From Planctobacterium sp047947135 (GTDB lineage Bacteria > Pseudomonadota > Gammaproteobacteria > Enterobacterales > Alteromonadaceae), in contig CP170457.1 of assembly GCA_047947135.1 (NCBI GenBank), forward strand, positions 1,612,001 through 1,676,000: a DNA stretch of 64,000 nt, given 5' to 3'. A program made the position numbers and the translations under genes. The first letter of the stretch is position 1. The number at the start of each line of letters is the position of its first letter. Below the pieces are notes generated by a model. That model did no database searches. It was not told where the DNA came from and saw nothing but the letters and a program-made list of their open reading frames with translations. Positions 35,905-45,071 of the stretch are shown here, in pieces.

Positions 35905-36238
35905 GTGAAAAAATAAGCCTACCGTCCGCCCAATAATTTTATCTTTGCTTGAGGGAGTTTGAATTTTAACCAGTTATTGGGTGTTTAAAATACACATAAG
36001 TAACCGTATGTGGTTACCTATGTATCCGTATTAATTTCCCGTTTGCGTTTTCTGCTCCTCACCAGCCCTTTCCGTGTAACAAAATATTTATATATCTGTG
36101 CTTACCTTAATAGTGTCAACGACAGTTGGCCGATATCGCCTATGGATGATTGCGACTAGCAACCCATTCAAAAAATAGCGGGACTGCTGAGTTTTGAAGA
36201 TTTAACCCCTCTAGAAAAAAGATAAACGGGGCAAACAG

Positions 36239-38974
36239 ATGAAAAAGCACACTCGCTTCACTGGAATTGTCAAAACAATCGCAACAGCGTCTGTTGTTGT
36301 GTATGGAAGTGCTGCATACGCAGCCATCCCTCCTGGTTATTATAATAGTGCAAATAGCAGTAACGCTGCTGCGCTTCATGCTTCTTTGCATGAAATCATC
36401 GATGACCATCAACGCTTTCCTTACACCTCAAGTAGTACCGACACATGGGATATATTGGAATTAGCGGATCAGGATCCAGACAATAGCAACAACGTGATTG
36501 ATATCTACAAGAACGCCAGTTATGCCAAAGAAGGAGGCGGTAATAGCAATTACAATCGCGAGCACAGTTGGCCAAAGTCTTACGGATTTCCAAACGACGG
36601 CAGCACTAATTACGCCTATACCGATACGCATCACTTATTTATTGCGAATAGTAGTTACAACTCCAGCCGAAGCAATAAACCTTACGCTAATTGCGACTCA
36701 AGCTGTACCGAGAAGGTCACTGAGTTCAATAACAACAGAGGTGGGACGTCGACGCAGTCAAATTGGACAACGGGCTCCTACGAAAATGGTACCTGGGAAA
36801 CCTGGTCTGGTCGCCGGGGTGATGTTGCTAGAGCCCTGATGTATATGGCAGTGCGTTATGAAGGTGGCAGCCACGGTGTCACTGGTGTAGACGAACCCGA
36901 TTTACGTCTGACGGATGATCGAAACCTGATCGGAAATTCAAGTACGGGAAGCAATATTTCTGTTGCCTACATGGGCTTAAAATCTGTTTTACTGCAGTGG
37001 CATGCCGAAGATCCTGTGGATGATATGGAGCGACTCCATAACGATACAGTGTACAGTTTTCAGGGGAACCGTAACCCGTTTGTTGATCACCCTGAATTTG
37101 TACAATGTGTGTTTCAGAACATTTGCTCTGGTGGCGGCGGTGATACGACTCCACCGGCGACACCAACTAACTTGAGCGCGACTGGCGGTAGCGGATTAGT
37201 GGAGTTGGCCTGGACTGCAAATCAAGAATCTGATCTGGCAGGCTACAATGTATATCGTAGTGATAGCCTGAATGGCACCTACACGAAACTCAATTCGGGA
37301 TTGATTAATACCAGCGCTTATACAGATGAATCAGTAACAGCTAGTACGACTTACTTCTACAAAGTCAGTGCGGTTGATACTTCTTCCAATGAATCTACAT
37401 TGTCTGCTGCTCAATCCGCGACAACAGATGCAGGAAGCGGTGGTGGTGGTTCTGCCCAGGCGTGGATCAATGAATTACATTATGACAACGATGGTTCAGA
37501 CAGCAATGAGTTTATTGAAGTTGCCGCAACTGCGGGAATGGATCTGTCGGGCTGGAGTCTGATTGCCTACAACGGAAATGGTGGCAGCACTTATAAAACG
37601 GTAGCTTTATCCGGCATTGTCAGCGATCAAAGCAACGGTTTTGGTTTTGTTCAATTTGCCTTTAGTGGACTTCAAAATGGCGCGCCTGACGGTATTGCAT
37701 TAGTCAATGCGACAGGTGATGTTGTGCAGTTCTTAAGTTACGAAGGTGTGATGACTGCAAACGATGGTGCAGCCTCAGGGATGCAATCTACAGATATTGG
37801 TGTCAGTGAATCCAGTAGCACGCCAGTCGGCTATTCGCTGCAATTAGCAGGGACAGGTAATAGCTATGACAGCTTTGTCTGGCAGGCAGCGCAGGCAAAC
37901 ACCGCCGGCTCTGTGAACGCAGGTCAAACAATGCAGGGGAGTGGTGGCAATCAGGATCCGGTGGCGCAATTTAATCATGGTTGTAACGGATTAAGCTGCA
38001 ACTTTGATGCTTCAGCCAGTTCTGATCCTGATGGCACTATCGTCAGCTATGACTGGAATATGGGAGATGGCACCCTGCTCAGTGGTGCGATGCCTAATCA
38101 TAGTTACGGCGCAGATGGCAGTTACACTGTAACCCTTACTGTTGCTGATGACTTAGGTGCAACGCACCAGCAATCACAACAAGTAGTCGTAAACGATCCG
38201 CCAGTCGCACCATCAGGAAGCAATGCACAAGGCGGGTTGCAGCAAATTTCTGTTTCCTGGAATGCGAATAGTGAAAGCGACTTGGCCGGTTATAATTTAT
38301 ATCGCAGTGACACATCCGGTGGTACGTTGACTAAGTTAAATGGAACGTTACTGGTGGATACGTTCTACACTGATTCAGGCTTAACTGACAACACCAGCTA
38401 CTATTATCGAGTATCCGCAGTCGACAGCAGTGGCAATGAGTCAGCATTAGCCACAGAGGTCTCTGCCACAACCGATAACCCAGGAAGTGGTGGCGATGTC
38501 TGGATTAACGAGTTGCATTACGATAATAAAGGTTCTGATAGCAATGAGTTTGTTGAACTCGCTGGTAATGCCGGAACGAATCTCTCAGGCTGGTCATTAG
38601 TTGGATACAACGGCAATGGTGGATCTGTGTACAAAACCGTTAACCTAAGCGGCACGATCGCAAATCTGCAAAATGGCTATGGCACTATCAGCTTTTCATT
38701 TTCAGGTTTTCAAAACGGTGGGCCAGATGGCATTGCTTTAGTTGATGATGCCGGTGTAGTAGTACAATTCCTTAGCTATGAAGGCACGATGACGGCCTCA
38801 AACGGCCCAGCACAGGGCATGCAGTCAGAAGACATCGGTGTGGCTGAAAACAGCAGTACGAAGAAAGGCCATTCGTTGCAGTTAGGAGGTTCCGGTACAA
38901 GCTATGCAGATTTTTACTGGCAATCAGCAGCCAATGACACACCAGGGAGTATCAATAATAACCAAAGTTTTTAA
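36239..38974 (+). CDS. secreted modular endonuclease I with duplicated Fn3-lamin tail modules
   Basis: 911 residues. After a signal peptide (ending AYA) comes an EndA/NucM-type endonuclease I domain to about residue 295, with the catalytic NREHSWPKS (108-114) and DTHHLF (129-133) and a paired-cysteine loop. Then: fibronectin III (about 300-390, TPTNLSATGGSGLVELAW), lamin-tail-like domain (about 405-565, WINELHYDNDGSDSNEFIEVA), PKD (about 575-650, FDASASSDPDGTIVSYDW), a second fibronectin III (650-745) and a second lamin tail domain (755-911). The two Fn3-lamin tail units are clearly repeated. Gly-rich linkers separate modules. Probable role: degrading extracellular DNA for nutrients or in biofilm. 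No C-terminal sorting tag such as GlyGly-CTERM was seen. Confidence 0.93.
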   Translation: MKKHTRFTGIVKTIATASVVVYGSAAYAAIPPGYYNSANSSNAAALHASLHEIIDDHQRFPYTSSSTDTWDILELADQDPDNSNNVIDIYKNASYAKEGGGNSNYNREHSWPKSYGFPNDGSTNYAYTDTHHLFIANSSYNSSRSNKPYANCDSSCTEKVTEFNNNRGGTSTQSNWTTGSYENGTWETWSGRRGDVARALMYMAVRYEGGSHGVTGVDEPDLRLTDDRNLIGNSSTGSNISVAYMGLKSVLLQWHAEDPVDDMERLHNDTVYSFQGNRNPFVDHPEFVQCVFQNICSGGGGDTTPPATPTNLSATGGSGLVELAWTANQESDLAGYNVYRSDSLNGTYTKLNSGLINTSAYTDESVTASTTYFYKVSAVDTSSNESTLSAAQSATTDAGSGGGGSAQAWINELHYDNDGSDSNEFIEVAATAGMDLSGWSLIAYNGNGGSTYKTVALSGIVSDQSNGFGFVQFAFSGLQNGAPDGIALVNATGDVVQFLSYEGVMTANDGAASGMQSTDIGVSESSSTPVGYSLQLAGTGNSYDSFVWQAAQANTAGSVNAGQTMQGSGGNQDPVAQFNHGCNGLSCNFDASASSDPDGTIVSYDWNMGDGTLLSGAMPNHSYGADGSYTVTLTVADDLGATHQQSQQVVVNDPPVAPSGSNAQGGLQQISVSWNANSESDLAGYNLYRSDTSGGTLTKLNGTLLVDTFYTDSGLTDNTSYYYRVSAVDSSGNESALATEVSATTDNPGSGGDVWINELHYDNKGSDSNEFVELAGNAGTNLSGWSLVGYNGNGGSVYKTVNLSGTIANLQNGYGTISFSFSGFQNGGPDGIALVDDAGVVVQFLSYEGTMTASNGPAQGMQSEDIGVAENSSTKKGHSLQLGGSGTSYADFYWQSAANDTPGSINNNQSF

Positions 38975-39024
38975 GTGAATTAAGTCATTAAATGCCTTTA
39001 TTGCGATAAACGGCAATACACAAT

Positions 39025-39047
39025 AAAGGGGTGTAAATCGCCCCTTT
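39025..39047 (+). terminator. terminator of the endonuclease gene
   Basis: AAAGGGG (39025-39031) and CCCCTTT (39041-39047) with a 9-nt loop, followed by TTCG within a run of five T. About 50 bp after the stop codon. Confidence 0.75.
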
Positions 39048-39158
39048 TTCGTAGTTATTGGCCCTTTCACACTGAGTAATATCAATCGATAATGTTATGT
39101 GAAATAGCTGACTCTTTTAGAGCAGATGAACCTAATTGAAGATCATCAGGATGTTTTT

Positions 39159-39596
39159 ATGATTGAGTTGAAAAATTCTGAAATTGAGGAAGCAAATGCT
39201 TTTGTTGCAATGGAACGTGCCGAAGATACCTCTGAGTTTGTCATTCCATATTCACGCGAAAAACATATTGCTGAAATGAATAAAGACGAGGTTATCTACC
39301 TGTCGATTTATGAAAGTGGCAAGCTATCGGGGTTTATTATTGTCGCGATTGATGAATCGGGCAGTGCAGAATTCCGTAGAATCGTTGTTGCTGCCAAAGG
39401 CAAGGGGCTAGGGCAAAAAGCCATACATTCTATGGAGCGCTATTGCGTTATGGAGTTGGGCTGTTCGAGGATTTGGCTGGATGTCTTTGCCTCTAATACT
39501 CGGGGGATTCATATCTATAAAAAGCTTGGTTACAAACAATTTAAAACGGGCGAACACAACGGTAACACTCTGTTATTTATGGAAAAACGGTTCTAG
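39159..39596 (+). CDS. GNAT-family N-acetyltransferase
   Basis: 145 residues from the ATG at 39159, preferred over the ATG at 39126 because AGGA lies seven bases upstream. The GNAT core is complete: FRRIVVAAKGKGLGQKAIHSMERYCVMELGCSRIWLDVFASNTRGIHIYKKLGYKQF, including the acetyl-CoA loop KGKGLG. Substrate unknown. It is the first gene after the endonuclease terminator and is followed by the AlkD-like gene 96 bp on. Confidence 0.9.
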   Translation: MIELKNSEIEEANAFVAMERAEDTSEFVIPYSREKHIAEMNKDEVIYLSIYESGKLSGFIIVAIDESGSAEFRRIVVAAKGKGLGQKAIHSMERYCVMELGCSRIWLDVFASNTRGIHIYKKLGYKQFKTGEHNGNTLLFMEKRF

Positions 39597-39692
39597 TTTA
39601 TCAGACTGGATGTATTCTCAGAAAAGTCGGGTGTGAATCGATGCAAAATACACTTTAGATGGCTATCATCATATAAAGTTTGGAGTGAACAA

Positions 39693-40391
39693 ATGAATCT
39701 ATCCGATGTATTCGAACTGCTGGAAAAACATAAAAACCCCAGGGGAATTGCCCACTGGAATAATATGAAGCAAACCAGCGGCCTGACCAGCTATGGTATT
39801 GGGCTGACAGTACAACGAAAAATTGCCAAAGAAATTGGTAGAAACCGAGACTTGGCGCAGGCGCTATGGGCAACCGACAATTATGATGCCAAAGTACTCG
39901 GGTTGTTGATAGATGACCCAAAGCAGTTGACCATTGAACAGGCCGAACAGCAAGTCGAACAGTTAAATGGTGGCATGTTGTGTCATGTTTTTTCCTCATG
40001 TGATGCCACACTGGCAAAAGCCCCAATAGCCTTTGAACTGGCGCAGCGCTGGTTAGAAAGTAAAGATACTGTGCGCCGCCGATGTGCTTTTGGACTGGTT
40101 TATGAATTGTCCAAGAAGAAGCCAAAAGCCCATACCGACGAGTTCTTTCTCGCTGTAATAGATAACATTGTTGCTACATTTGACGCAGAACCAAAATCAG
40201 TAAAGCTTGCTATGGGCGCTGCACTATTGGGTATAGGTAAACGCAATGTGGTGCTGAATAAAGCCGCACTGTCGGTGGCCCGGAGGCTAGGGCCGATAGA
40301 CTTCAACGAAGATGGACAAAACTGCGATCCGCTCGATGTCGTCAAACACCTGACCAGTGACTATGTAAATAGCAAGTTCGGGTTGAATTGA
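39693..40391 (+). CDS. AlkD-like DNA alkylation repair (HEAT-repeat) protein
   Basis: 232 residues from the ATG at 39693 (TTTGGAG site upstream); an upstream start at 39633 is less likely. The sequence is all-helical and recalls the DNA alkylation repair enzyme family (AlkC/AlkD HEAT-like repeats), for example GIGLTVQRKIAKEIGRNRDLAQALWATDNYDAKVLGLLIDDP and DTVRRRCAFGLVYELSKKKPKAH. AlkD excises positively charged lesions such as 7-methylguanine. Whether catalytic Asp and Trp residues are conserved was not checked, so enzymatic activity is unproven. It is convergent with the Nudix lipoprotein gene, with 2 bp between stops. Confidence 0.72.
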   Translation: MNLSDVFELLEKHKNPRGIAHWNNMKQTSGLTSYGIGLTVQRKIAKEIGRNRDLAQALWATDNYDAKVLGLLIDDPKQLTIEQAEQQVEQLNGGMLCHVFSSCDATLAKAPIAFELAQRWLESKDTVRRRCAFGLVYELSKKKPKAHTDEFFLAVIDNIVATFDAEPKSVKLAMGAALLGIGKRNVVLNKAALSVARRLGPIDFNEDGQNCDPLDVVKHLTSDYVNSKFGLN

Positions 40392-40393
40392 AT

Positions 40394-40933
40394 TTAATCC
40401 GAGTCGGTTGTCGTCTGTTCGCTTTTACCAGCTTCTACAAACATGGAACGCAGATTAACGAGTCTGTCAGGATGTCGCCATTGTTTATGTGTGGTAGAAA
40501 ACGGTTCAATCAGTTGTATACCGTTGACTTCTGAATGTGACCACTCCGGCACTGGGAATTCGAATAATTCACCACCAAAATCGTCATCCAGCTGACATTG
40601 GTAATAACGAAAACCATTTTTTGCAATACCTAGTAATGGCCCTACTTCCACGTTAAAGCCCGTTTCTTCCCAGGTTTCACGATGTGCCGTGCACTGGGCA
40701 CTTTCGTTTTCATCGCCACCACCGCCGGGTGTATCCAGTTTTCCGGATAATCGATGTTTAATGGTAAGTAAGCGCTGACCAACGCGAATGATGCATCCGG
40801 CATTTCCTGCAGTGACATCAAGATGGACTGCATCTATGCGACATATCGGTGGGTTCGGGGCTTCGCTGTTACAGGACAACAGTAAGCTGCTAAAGAGAGT
40901 AACAATTAGGTGTTTCACGTTGAGGCGATACAT
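40394..40933 (-). CDS. predicted lipoprotein with an intact Nudix domain
   Basis: 179 residues. The N-terminus is a lipoprotein signal (FSSLLLSC, Cys21). The mature part carries a complete Nudix box at 71-93, matching G-x5-E-x7-RE-xx-EE-x-G with RETWEETGF. Nudix hydrolases are normally cytoplasmic, because nucleoside diphosphate-X substrates are inside the cell; an exported, lipid-anchored member would have to act on periplasmic nucleotides, polyprenyl-linked sugars or cell-wall intermediates. The signal looks genuine: positively charged start, hydrophobic core, lipobox. Downstream is the convergent AlkD-like gene. Substrate unknown. Confidence 0.8.
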   Translation of the reverse strand: MYRLNVKHLIVTLFSSLLLSCNSEAPNPPICRIDAVHLDVTAGNAGCIIRVGQRLLTIKHRLSGKLDTPGGGGDENESAQCTAHRETWEETGFNVEVGPLLGIAKNGFRYYQCQLDDDFGGELFEFPVPEWSHSEVNGIQLIEPFSTTHKQWRHPDRLVNLRSMFVEAGKSEQTTTDSD

Positions 40934-40965
40934 ACTGGGTTGTTTTAGTATTTATAATACATAAA

Positions 40966-40988
40966 AAAGGGCGTTTGTTACGCCCTTT
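40966..40988 (-). terminator. rpoD terminator
   Basis: On the minus strand AAAGGGCG (40981-40988) pairs with CGCCCTTT (40966-40973) around a 7-nt loop and runs into TTTTTTAT. It lies 14 bp after the rpoD stop. Confidence 0.85.
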
Positions 40989-41002
40989 ATAATGCCGAAT
41001 GC

Positions 41003-42829
41003 TTACTCGTCAAGGAAACTTCGCAGCTGCTCAGAGCGACTTGGGTGTCTGAGCTTACGAAGTGCTTTAGCTTCAATCTGACGAATACGCTCACGCGTAA
41101 CGTCGAACTGTTTGCCAACTTCTTCCAATGTGTGGTCGGTGTTCATGTCGATACCAAAACGCATTCTCAATACTTTGGCTTCTCGGGCGGTTAACCCTGC
41201 CAATACTTCCTGTGTTGCCAGCTTGAGGTTATTCCCTGTTGCTGAGTCCAGAGGTTGAACAATCGTGCTGTCCTCAATGAAATCACCCAGATGTGAATCT
41301 TCATCATCACCAATGGGGGTTTCCATTGAAATCGGCTCTTTGGCAATCTTCAACACTTTGCGGATTTTATCTTCAGGCATTAGCATGCGTTCAGATAATT
41401 CTTCTGGCGTCGGCTCACGACCAATTTCCTGCAACATTTGGCGAGAGATACGATTGAGCTTATTAATCGTTTCAATCATGTGTACCGGAATACGGATAGT
41501 ACGTGCCTGGTCAGCAATTGAACGTGTGATAGCCTGACGTATCCACCATGTGGCGTAAGTCGAGAACTTGTAACCACGGCGATACTCAAATTTATCAACC
41601 GCTTTCATCAAGCCGATGTTACCTTCCTGAATCAAATCCAGGAATTGCAAGCCACGGTTTGTGTATTTCTTGGCAATCGAAATAACCAAACGCAGGTTGG
41701 CTTCAACCATTTCTTTCTTCGCGCGACGGGCTTTCGCTTCACCGATAGACATGCGGCGATTGATATCTTTGATATCATCAATCACTAAGCCGGTTTCTTC
41801 TTCTACTTGATTGATCTTGCTTACGCAGCGTTCAATTTCTTCACGCAATGCTTCTAACTGCGGTACATAATCGCCACCAGAAGATAGCGCTGTGGTAAAC
41901 CAATCGGTTGTCGTTTCGTTGCCTGCAAACAGTTTTATGAATTCACGCTTAGGCATTTTGGCCTGCGCTACACAGAACTTCATGACCAGTCGTTCCTGGA
42001 CACGAACGCGATCCATCATAGTGCGCATGTTTTTCACCATGCGATCAAACTGCTTCGGTACTAAACGGAACTCTTTGAAGACTTCACTTAACTGTTGAAT
42101 CTCTTTACGTGCATCAGCATGTGAGCGACCTTTGGCAGTAATTACCTTTTTGGCTATCTCGTACTGAGTGCGTAAATCTGAGAATTTCTCCCGCGCGACT
42201 TCAGGATCGATGCTGTTGTCTTCTTCTTCATCGTCATCGTCATCATCGTCATCGTCTTCGTCGTCGAGTTCCTCTTCTGACAATTCAGATCCGATGTGCG
42301 TCGCTGTTGGTGCGACATCATCATCATTCGGATCAACGAAACCTAACACGATATCACTCAGACGAATCTCTTCTGCTTCGTACAAATCCCATTGATCAAG
42401 CAAGTAAGTGATTGCTTCAGGGTATTCTGCGACAGAACATTGAACCTGATTAATACCGTCTTCGATGCGTTTTGCGATTTCGATCTCGCCTTCGCGAGTC
42501 AACAGCTCAACTGTGCCCATTTCACGCATATACATACGAACAGGGTCAGTGGTGCGGCCAATTTCACTTTCTACAGTGGCAAGAGCCTGCGCAGCTGCTT
42601 CAGCAACTTCTTCGTCGGTTGTGGTTTCTTGCATTAACAACTCATCAGCATCTGGGGCGTTTTCAAACACCTGAATACCCATGTCGTTGATCATGCGAAT
42701 TATGTCTTCTATCTGATCGGAATCGATTATATCCTGAGGAAGGTGATCATTGACTTCGGAGAAGGTCAGGAAACCTTGTTCTTTACCTTTAGCAATGAGG
42801 AGTTTAATCTGTGACTGCTTGCTTGCCAT
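41003..42829 (-). CDS. rpoD: RNA polymerase primary sigma factor (sigma70)
   Basis: 608 residues from the ATG at 42829 (GGAAGT upstream; a TTG at 42841 is less likely). All regions are present: 1.1 (SQIKLLIAKGKEQGFLTFSEVNDHLP), 1.2 (DPVRMYMREMGTVELLTREGEIEIAKRIEDG), a long acidic non-conserved segment around residues 180-205, 2.1-2.4 (RLVISIAKKYTNRGLQFLDLIQEGNIGLMKAVDKFEYRRGYKFSTYATWWIRQAI), 3 and 4 (REAKVLRMRFGID, LEEVGKQFDVTRERIRQIEAKALRKLRHPSR). It is separated from dnaG by about 7.8 kb, against the usual direct adjacency, and has its own promoter and terminator. Confidence 0.98.
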   Translation of the reverse strand: MASKQSQIKLLIAKGKEQGFLTFSEVNDHLPQDIIDSDQIEDIIRMINDMGIQVFENAPDADELLMQETTTDEEVAEAAAQALATVESEIGRTTDPVRMYMREMGTVELLTREGEIEIAKRIEDGINQVQCSVAEYPEAITYLLDQWDLYEAEEIRLSDIVLGFVDPNDDDVAPTATHIGSELSEEELDDEDDDDDDDDDEEEDNSIDPEVAREKFSDLRTQYEIAKKVITAKGRSHADARKEIQQLSEVFKEFRLVPKQFDRMVKNMRTMMDRVRVQERLVMKFCVAQAKMPKREFIKLFAGNETTTDWFTTALSSGGDYVPQLEALREEIERCVSKINQVEEETGLVIDDIKDINRRMSIGEAKARRAKKEMVEANLRLVISIAKKYTNRGLQFLDLIQEGNIGLMKAVDKFEYRRGYKFSTYATWWIRQAITRSIADQARTIRIPVHMIETINKLNRISRQMLQEIGREPTPEELSERMLMPEDKIRKVLKIAKEPISMETPIGDDEDSHLGDFIEDSTIVQPLDSATGNNLKLATQEVLAGLTAREAKVLRMRFGIDMNTDHTLEEVGKQFDVTRERIRQIEAKALRKLRHPSRSEQLRSFLDE

Positions 42830-42930
42830 ATACTTCCACAACTAAATTTCTTGGTTTAGCCTAAATGTGTATGATTTGACCACATTTCAAGCCCTGAGTT
42901 TCTAACGCAAAATAGCGCGCGGAACTAGCG

Positions 42931-42959
42931 ATTATAGCAGAAAACTGAAGTTACAATCC
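42931..42959 (-). promoter_or_regulatory. rpoD promoter with extended -10
   Basis: On the minus strand TGCTATAAT gives a consensus -10 (42931-42936) with the extended TGn; the -35 at 17 bp is weak (GGATTG), which is usual for extended -10 promoters. It lies about 100 bp before the rpoD start and shows how rpoD is expressed independently of dnaG. In the remaining 42960-43456 I see no convincing gene; a 40-codon frame near 43207 lacks a ribosome-binding site. Confidence 0.7.
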
Positions 42960-43456
42960 ATTATTTGTTTAATTTTTGTCTGTTTTTCTGGTTGAGAGCC
43001 AAATAAATCCCACAAGCGCCTACTACGTTGATTTATTTTTTATTTTTTTACAGTGAATAGCTATGCACACTCTCTGTGTAACTAACGCGAACCTTATTTC
43101 TGAGTGAGCTAAACGACTGACGGTATTGAAGAATTAACAGTAACTTGGAGTTTACAGGGTACTCCCCACGTAATTGAGCATAAATTCACATAATCAGGGC
43201 AATACTATGCAAAATACGCTTCTTTCAGGCTGTCTCCGATACTTTACACTTAAGGTTATCGCATCTAGAGTCATTAGAGGAAATTCAATCCCAAGCACGC
43301 GGGAAGATTTATCGTTGTTCATTTTTTAGGCTTTTGGTGACAGGCAATTGCAGCCAGGGTCCTATCAGTTCAGTGGTCTTATTAGTCTGGCTATTGGTTA
43401 AATGATGAACAAAGATAAGCAGTCCAGCGTGACCGACTCAACCAATTGGCCATTTT

Positions 43457-44938
43457 ATGCGATTCGTATCTTTAGCATTTATCATTCTCAACACTCTATT
43501 CTTTTCTGTTAGCAGCCTGGCAATGCCTGAAAACGTTCAGGATCTCAATGCCCCTGTCAGTAATCAACAGTTGTACGCGCTATTGCAAAAAGTAAGCACT
43601 CAGCCGCATGTGACGGTGACCCAGGAAGGCACATCGATGAAGGGTAAACCCATTCATCTGGTGCGTTTGCATCGGAGTGAAAATCCGACTTGGCGAGTCT
43701 TTTTTTACGGCCAGCAACATGGAAACGAAACATCAGGTAAAGATGCGTTGGCATATTTAATAAGGGATTACGCCCAGAACCCGGAAAAATTGCCGCTTGA
43801 TGTTGATTTGTACATCCTGCCACTGGTAAATCCAGATGGTGCCGCAGACTATGCAAGGCGTAATGCAGCGGACGCTGATCTAAACCGTGACCATATCCTG
43901 TTTAACCAACCGGAAACCCGGATTTTGCATAAAGTTGGCCGACGCATTCAACCCCATGTCGCCGTTGATGGGCATGAGTTTAAGCGTGATACCAGCGACT
44001 ATACGGAACGCGGCTGGAAAGAGTGGCCTGTTATTATGATGGGCACTGCCAATAGTCCTTTGTACAATCCTACGTTGTTTGAAATGGGTAAGCGCTGGGT
44101 TGATAGAGTCGGTGTCACCATGGACAAACAGGGGTTTAATTATGAGCGCTATTTTCTTGCGTACTACCCTCCCCACGGAGAATTCCGCTACAGCACGTTA
44201 GAGGCGGATGATGGTCGCAATAGTTTTGGGCTTTATTACCACGCCTTATCTTTCATTATTGAATCGGGAGTCTATCGGGAAATACTGGAAGACCCATTTT
44301 CAGATATCGCTGAGCGCACTCAGGCATATCTGGGAATCTTTAACCAGTTTGTGCAAGATATAGAATACCGTGAAGAGGAGCTAGCTGCGGTTGAAGCAGC
44401 AAGAAAAGCCCCGGTAATCCCGTATATTGCCACTAATTTTTTCTGGGGCAGTGACGGAGATTTTAACCACCCATCTCGAGCGGTTGATATTGAGACGGGC
44501 GAAACAGTGGTATTTAACGTGCCTAATTTTATGAAGCATCGGGTTGTAAAACGTTATGTAGAAACACCCGAGGGATATCTCATCGCTAAAAAGCACGTCA
44601 GTCTTATCAAGCCCTTGCTGGATAGACATGAGCTCGACTATGAAATACTTAAAAGTGCGCAGACGCTAAATGTCGAAACCTGCCATCTACAGCGAATTGA
44701 GACTGAATATGATGAATTATATGAACGCTACGAAGGCCGTCAAATTGTCAGTTGTGAAGCGGCCGATGAAAAAACCTTTCAGCCTGGCAGTCTGTCGATA
44801 ACATTAACCGCGCCACGCGCTAATGAGGTGATAGTGATGCTGGAACCTCAGATGCTGTACGGGTTATTTCAGTACCCGGAATTCGCCTCCTTAGCTGATG
44901 AATCCAAAGAGATTGGCGTTTATCGCTTAATGCCGTAA
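43457..44938 (+). CDS. secreted M14-family carboxypeptidase
   Basis: 493 residues with a signal peptide (to about residue 22). The M14 zinc site is YGQQHGNETSG (His88, Glu91) with the third ligand in VDGHEF. Substrate-binding residues are in NPDGAADYARRNAADADLNRDH. A C-terminal all-beta or mixed domain (about 320-493) follows the peptidase core. The first part resembles zinc carboxypeptidases that act on peptides or cell-wall stem peptides; exact specificity cannot be told. It is the first gene of the accessory segment between rpoD and dnaG, transcribed away from rpoD. Confidence 0.85.
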   Translation: MRFVSLAFIILNTLFFSVSSLAMPENVQDLNAPVSNQQLYALLQKVSTQPHVTVTQEGTSMKGKPIHLVRLHRSENPTWRVFFYGQQHGNETSGKDALAYLIRDYAQNPEKLPLDVDLYILPLVNPDGAADYARRNAADADLNRDHILFNQPETRILHKVGRRIQPHVAVDGHEFKRDTSDYTERGWKEWPVIMMGTANSPLYNPTLFEMGKRWVDRVGVTMDKQGFNYERYFLAYYPPHGEFRYSTLEADDGRNSFGLYYHALSFIIESGVYREILEDPFSDIAERTQAYLGIFNQFVQDIEYREEELAAVEAARKAPVIPYIATNFFWGSDGDFNHPSRAVDIETGETVVFNVPNFMKHRVVKRYVETPEGYLIAKKHVSLIKPLLDRHELDYEILKSAQTLNVETCHLQRIETEYDELYERYEGRQIVSCEAADEKTFQPGSLSITLTAPRANEVIVMLEPQMLYGLFQYPEFASLADESKEIGVYRLMP

Positions 44939-45071
44939 CGCCACTTTTGCCTGATACGGTAGCGTAGAGGAGCATTTGTATCGGTAATGGACATTGAATT
45001 TGTCTTAGAGTAAAGCAGATTGGCAGGAAGTATTTAGAACTCAGATGAATCAGTCTTGAATAAGGGGGGAT

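Noticed and set aside
42210..42270. GAT/GAC trinucleotide repeat in rpoD
   Set aside because: It encodes the acidic non-conserved segment present in sigma70 of many gammaproteobacteria and is not a microsatellite of special interest.
43207..43330. 40-codon frame between rpoD and the M14 gene
   Set aside because: No convincing ribosome-binding site and no protein-like pattern.
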